Positions 13,393-15,780 of a stretch of DNA of 15,780 nt are shown piece by piece (the stretch's first letter is position 1; each line of letters begins with the position of its first letter). The translations under genes were made by a program, and so were the position numbers. This DNA is from an archaeon (lineage in GTDB: Archaea; Hydrothermarchaeota; Hydrothermarchaeia; Hydrothermarchaeales; Hydrothermarchaeaceae). The notes beneath the pieces are model-generated. The model was not told where the DNA came from, did not search any database, and worked only from the letters and a program-made list of their open reading frames with translations. The stretch is from positions 1 to 15,780 of the forward strand of contig JAHJSX010000085.1 of assembly GCA_018830205.1 (NCBI GenBank). The letters are read 5' to 3'.

Positions 13393-14700
13393 TTACGGCT
13401 CAAGCCTTTTTCTATCCCGTGGAAAGAGCACTGCCTCGCGTATGTTCGGCAAGCCCAAAAGCAGCACAAGGAACCTTTCAATGCCAAGCCCAAACCCTCC
13501 ATGCGGAGGCATTCCGAATTTGAAACCACTCAGGTATGATTTGAAGTTTTCTGGGACGAGCCCCTTTTCCTTTATCCGCTCCACCAGGAGGTCATGTTCG
13601 TGGACCCTCTGCGAGCCTGATACAATTTCTCTTCCTTTGTACTCCATATCAAAGGCATTTGAATATATGCCCTCTTCTGCATCTGGCATGGTGTAAAACG
13701 GCTTGATTTCAAGCGGGTACTTTGTTATAAAATAGAGGTCGTGGCCCTCTTCCCTCATTACCTCGCCGAGCCTTTTCTCTGCCTCGCTCGACAGGTCTTC
13801 TCCAAACGGGACCTTCATTCCGCAATCTTCAAGTTTCGCCAGTGCGTCATCATACTTAAGCATAGGAAACGGCGTCTTTGGCTCTGGTATCTCGCAGTTT
13901 AGGATTTCAAGTTCTCTCTTGCATTTCTCCCTTACCACATTTATCATGGCGACAACGAGCCCCTCGATGATTTTCATCACATCGCGCTCGTCTTTAATGA
14001 ATGCAAGCTCACAGTCTATGGCAGATACTTCGTTCAGGTGCCATATGGTGTCGTGCTCTTCTGCCCTGAAGTACTTGGCTGTCTCAAAGACCCGGTCAAG
14101 CCCTGTGCCCATCATCATCTGCTTGTAAAGCTGGGGGGACTGGGCCAGAAACGCCTCTTCCTCAAAATAAGACACAGGGAAAAGCTCCGTGCCGCCCTCA
14201 GAAGAGGTCGAGATGATGCTGGGGGTTGTCACTTCAATAAAACCGGAATTGCCAAGGAATTCTCTTGCTTGAGAAAGTGCAGCAGCCCTGATTTTGAATA
14301 TCGCAGTTATCTCGCTCCTTCGAAGGTCCATTACCCTGTTATCAAGGCGGGTATCGAGATTTGCATCGACTTTTCCGGTGGGGTCAAGTAGCAGAGGGGT
14401 TGCAGAACGGCTTAATATCTCGATGCTATCAGGAATTATCTCATAGCCGTTGGGTGCTTTATCTTCTTTTTGCACCTTGCCGACCACAGAAATCACGCTT
14501 TCCTTGCTAAGGTTGCGAGTGAGCTCGAATACCTTGGGAGGTATGAACTTTTTTGGGAGGGTAATTTGTATAAGTCCTGTTCTGTCCCTGATTATTAAAA
14601 AAACCAGCCCGCCAAGCTTTCGTTTGTCGTGGACCCAGCCTGCGACCTCTACGCGCTCTCCGTCGGATGAAGGCGTGATTTCGTTTGAGTACTTCCTCAT
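13393..14700 (-). CDS. aspS: Aspartyl-tRNA synthetase, archaeal type
   Basis: The enzyme charges tRNA with aspartate. The 435-residue length is that of the archaeal/eukaryotic-type class IIb enzyme, without the bacterial insertion domain. An OB-fold anticodon-binding domain (about 1-100, VEVAGWVHDKRKLGGLVFL) precedes the catalytic core. The core has motif 1 (GFIEVTTPSIISTSSEGGTE), motif 2 (FRAEEHDTIWHLNEVSAID) and motif 3 (GFGLGIERFLVLLLGLP). His24 and the ATPL proline lie at positions that in archaeal enzymes track with the non-discriminating form, which also makes Asp-tRNA(Asn) for amidation. That assignment is tentative. The start ATG overlaps the hisD stop (ATGA), so the two are translated together. 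Confidence 0.93.
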   Translation of the reverse strand: MRKYSNEITPSSDGERVEVAGWVHDKRKLGGLVFLIIRDRTGLIQITLPKKFIPPKVFELTRNLSKESVISVVGKVQKEDKAPNGYEIIPDSIEILSRSATPLLLDPTGKVDANLDTRLDNRVMDLRRSEITAIFKIRAAALSQAREFLGNSGFIEVTTPSIISTSSEGGTELFPVSYFEEEAFLAQSPQLYKQMMMGTGLDRVFETAKYFRAEEHDTIWHLNEVSAIDCELAFIKDERDVMKIIEGLVVAMINVVREKCKRELEILNCEIPEPKTPFPMLKYDDALAKLEDCGMKVPFGEDLSSEAEKRLGEVMREEGHDLYFITKYPLEIKPFYTMPDAEEGIYSNAFDMEYKGREIVSGSQRVHEHDLLVERIKEKGLVPENFKSYLSGFKFGMPPHGGFGLGIERFLVLLLGLPNIREAVLFPRDRKRLEP

Positions 14701-15780
14701 TTAAGTCTCCTTTTAATGCTCTTTGCATGTTCCTTGAGTCCTTCTACTTCTGCGAGGGTTATAATTGTTCTTGAGATGCTCTTAAGTGCCGTTTTATCGA
14801 ATTCTTGCACGGAAATAACCTTTACGAAATCTGAAACACCAAGGCCGGAATACGCCCTTGCAAACCCGCCCGTCGGAAGGATGTGGTTTGTTCCAGATGC
14901 GTAATCTCCGCATGCCACAGGTGTGTAATTTCCCAAAAACACAGAGCCCGCGTTTTTTATTCCCTTAATTACTTCTCCTGATTGTTTTGTCATTATTTGC
15001 AAATGTTCCGGCGCGTATTCATTTGAGAAATTGACTGCGTCTTCTATGGAGTCGGTCATGATTATGGCACCGTCAATCTTTTGTGTTTTCCTCAATACTT
15101 TATTTGCCAAATCCTTTGATGTCGTAACAAGAACACAGCTTGCGTCTGCATCATGTTCTTTCTGGGCGGCGAGGTCAAGAGCAACGAATTCTGGATTTGC
15201 AGAGTCGTCCGCGATTATCAAAACCTCGCTTGGTCCGGCCGGCATGTCTATTGCGACTTCCCCTGACACGAGACTTTTTGCAGCCGTTACATAGACGTTT
15301 CCTGGCCCGATTATCTTGTCAACCTTTGCAACGCTTTTCGTGCCGAATGCGAGCGCTGCTATCGCGTGGGCTCCGCCGATTTTATAAATTTCATCCACTC
15401 CCGCGATATCGCAGGCTGCAAGCACTGCGCTGTTTACAGTTCCGTCTTTTTGCGGCGGCGTTACTACAACTATTCTTTCAACACCTGCAACTTTTGCGGG
15501 CACCGCTGCCATTAAAACTGTGGAGGGGTAGGATGCCTTTCCCCCAGGGATATAACACCCAACACTATCAATTGGCCGTACAATTTGCCCCAGCTTTGCA
15601 GTTCCTTTCATGTATGACCAGCCACTTTTCTTCTGTTTTTCGTGAAAGGCATCGATATTTTTCTTTGCATTGGCCAGGGCTTTGAGCACATCCGCCCTGA
15701 CGCTTTTTTTTGCTCCAGTGATTTCCGCCTCGGTTACTCTGAACTGTGACATATCAACACCATCGAATTTTTTGGTGTAC
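14697..15780 (-). CDS. hisD: Histidinol dehydrogenase (partial, 5' end outside window)
   Basis: The enzyme carries out the last two oxidations of histidine synthesis, L-histidinol to L-histidine, with NAD and zinc. About 360 C-terminal codons are present. The frame stays open to the window edge and reads YTKKFDGVD before the internal Met at 15752, a conserved HisD stretch, so 15752 is not the start. Visible site residues are Gln and His in AAQKEHDAD, the catalytic Glu-His in EYAPEHLQ, the metal Asp in ACGDYASGTNH, and the terminal zinc His in LKEHAKS. GPGNVYVTAAK and MPAGPSEVLI are further signatures. The usual length is about 430, so roughly 65-75 residues are missing. The gene overlaps aspS by four bases. 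Confidence 0.95.
   Translation of the reverse strand, partial: YTKKFDGVDMSQFRVTEAEITGAKKSVRADVLKALANAKKNIDAFHEKQKKSGWSYMKGTAKLGQIVRPIDSVGCYIPGGKASYPSTVLMAAVPAKVAGVERIVVVTPPQKDGTVNSAVLAACDIAGVDEIYKIGGAHAIAALAFGTKSVAKVDKIIGPGNVYVTAAKSLVSGEVAIDMPAGPSEVLIIADDSANPEFVALDLAAQKEHDADASCVLVTTSKDLANKVLRKTQKIDGAIIMTDSIEDAVNFSNEYAPEHLQIMTKQSGEVIKGIKNAGSVFLGNYTPVACGDYASGTNHILPTGGFARAYSGLGVSDFVKVISVQEFDKTALKSISRTIITLAEVEGLKEHAKSIKRRLK

Noticed and set aside
15741..15752. Met at 15752 as the start of hisD
   Set aside because: The frame continues upstream to the window edge and encodes a conserved HisD stretch (YTKKFDGVD); the gene is simply cut by the window.

Overview
This window looks like a chromosomal segment from an anaerobic, methanogen-related archaeon. 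The archaeal markers are a ThiD-ThiN fusion, a short archaeal-type aspartyl-tRNA synthetase, an archaeal cis-prenyltransferase, a small elongation-factor-like protein, and TATA-type AT-rich boxes with GGAGG/GGTG ribosome binding sites. A lipid-anchored five-heme c-type cytochrome next to a polyhydroxyalkanoate (PHA) cluster would fit the Methanoperedens (ANME-2d) / Methanosarcinales neighbourhood. That placement is inference from gene content, not a database result.

Layout. Positions 1-244 hold the end of a YfcE-like phosphodiesterase. It converges on a minus-strand pair: a secreted DUF192 protein (248-718) and UppS (730-1500). A small EF-Tu-domain-2-like protein (1611-1868) is divergent from uppS. 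An AT-rich stretch of about 480 bases without a convincing gene follows (1869-2345). A 77-residue HTH protein (2346-2579) then precedes the centre of the window, a six-gene plus-strand PHA cluster. Its members are a methionine-rich phasin-like protein (2644-3216), a repeat-built PhaE/phasin-like protein (3266-4366), PhaE (4363-5091), the class III synthase PhaC (5116-6108), a PhaB/FabG-type reductase (6124-6867) and the thiolase PhaA (6864-8042). PhaA would condense two acetyl-CoA, PhaB would reduce acetoacetyl-CoA to 3-hydroxybutyryl-CoA, PhaC/PhaE would polymerise it, and the phasin-like proteins would coat the granule. All steps of PHB synthesis from acetyl-CoA are present.

Downstream, 8202-10908 is a tight plus-strand housekeeping run: dCMP deaminase, a P-loop (deoxy)nucleotide kinase, ThiD-ThiN and a four-helix EamA-type membrane protein. 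This run meets, tail to tail with a 9-bp overlap, the minus-strand pentaheme cytochrome lipoprotein (10900-12492). Divergent from the cytochrome is a membrane-anchored NodB/DUF2334-type deacetylase-like protein (12597-13352). The right end is a minus-strand hisD-aspS pair; hisD runs off the window.

The least ordinary part is 2620-5040. An identical 49-bp module carrying a ribosome binding site, a start codon and eleven N-terminal codons occurs three times. A W/Y-rich PhaE-like motif recurs across three adjacent genes and through an ATGA junction. A separate 90-bp tandem duplication lengthens the PhaE tail. Together these suggest a modular granule-coat/synthase-activator system that is still expanding by duplication.
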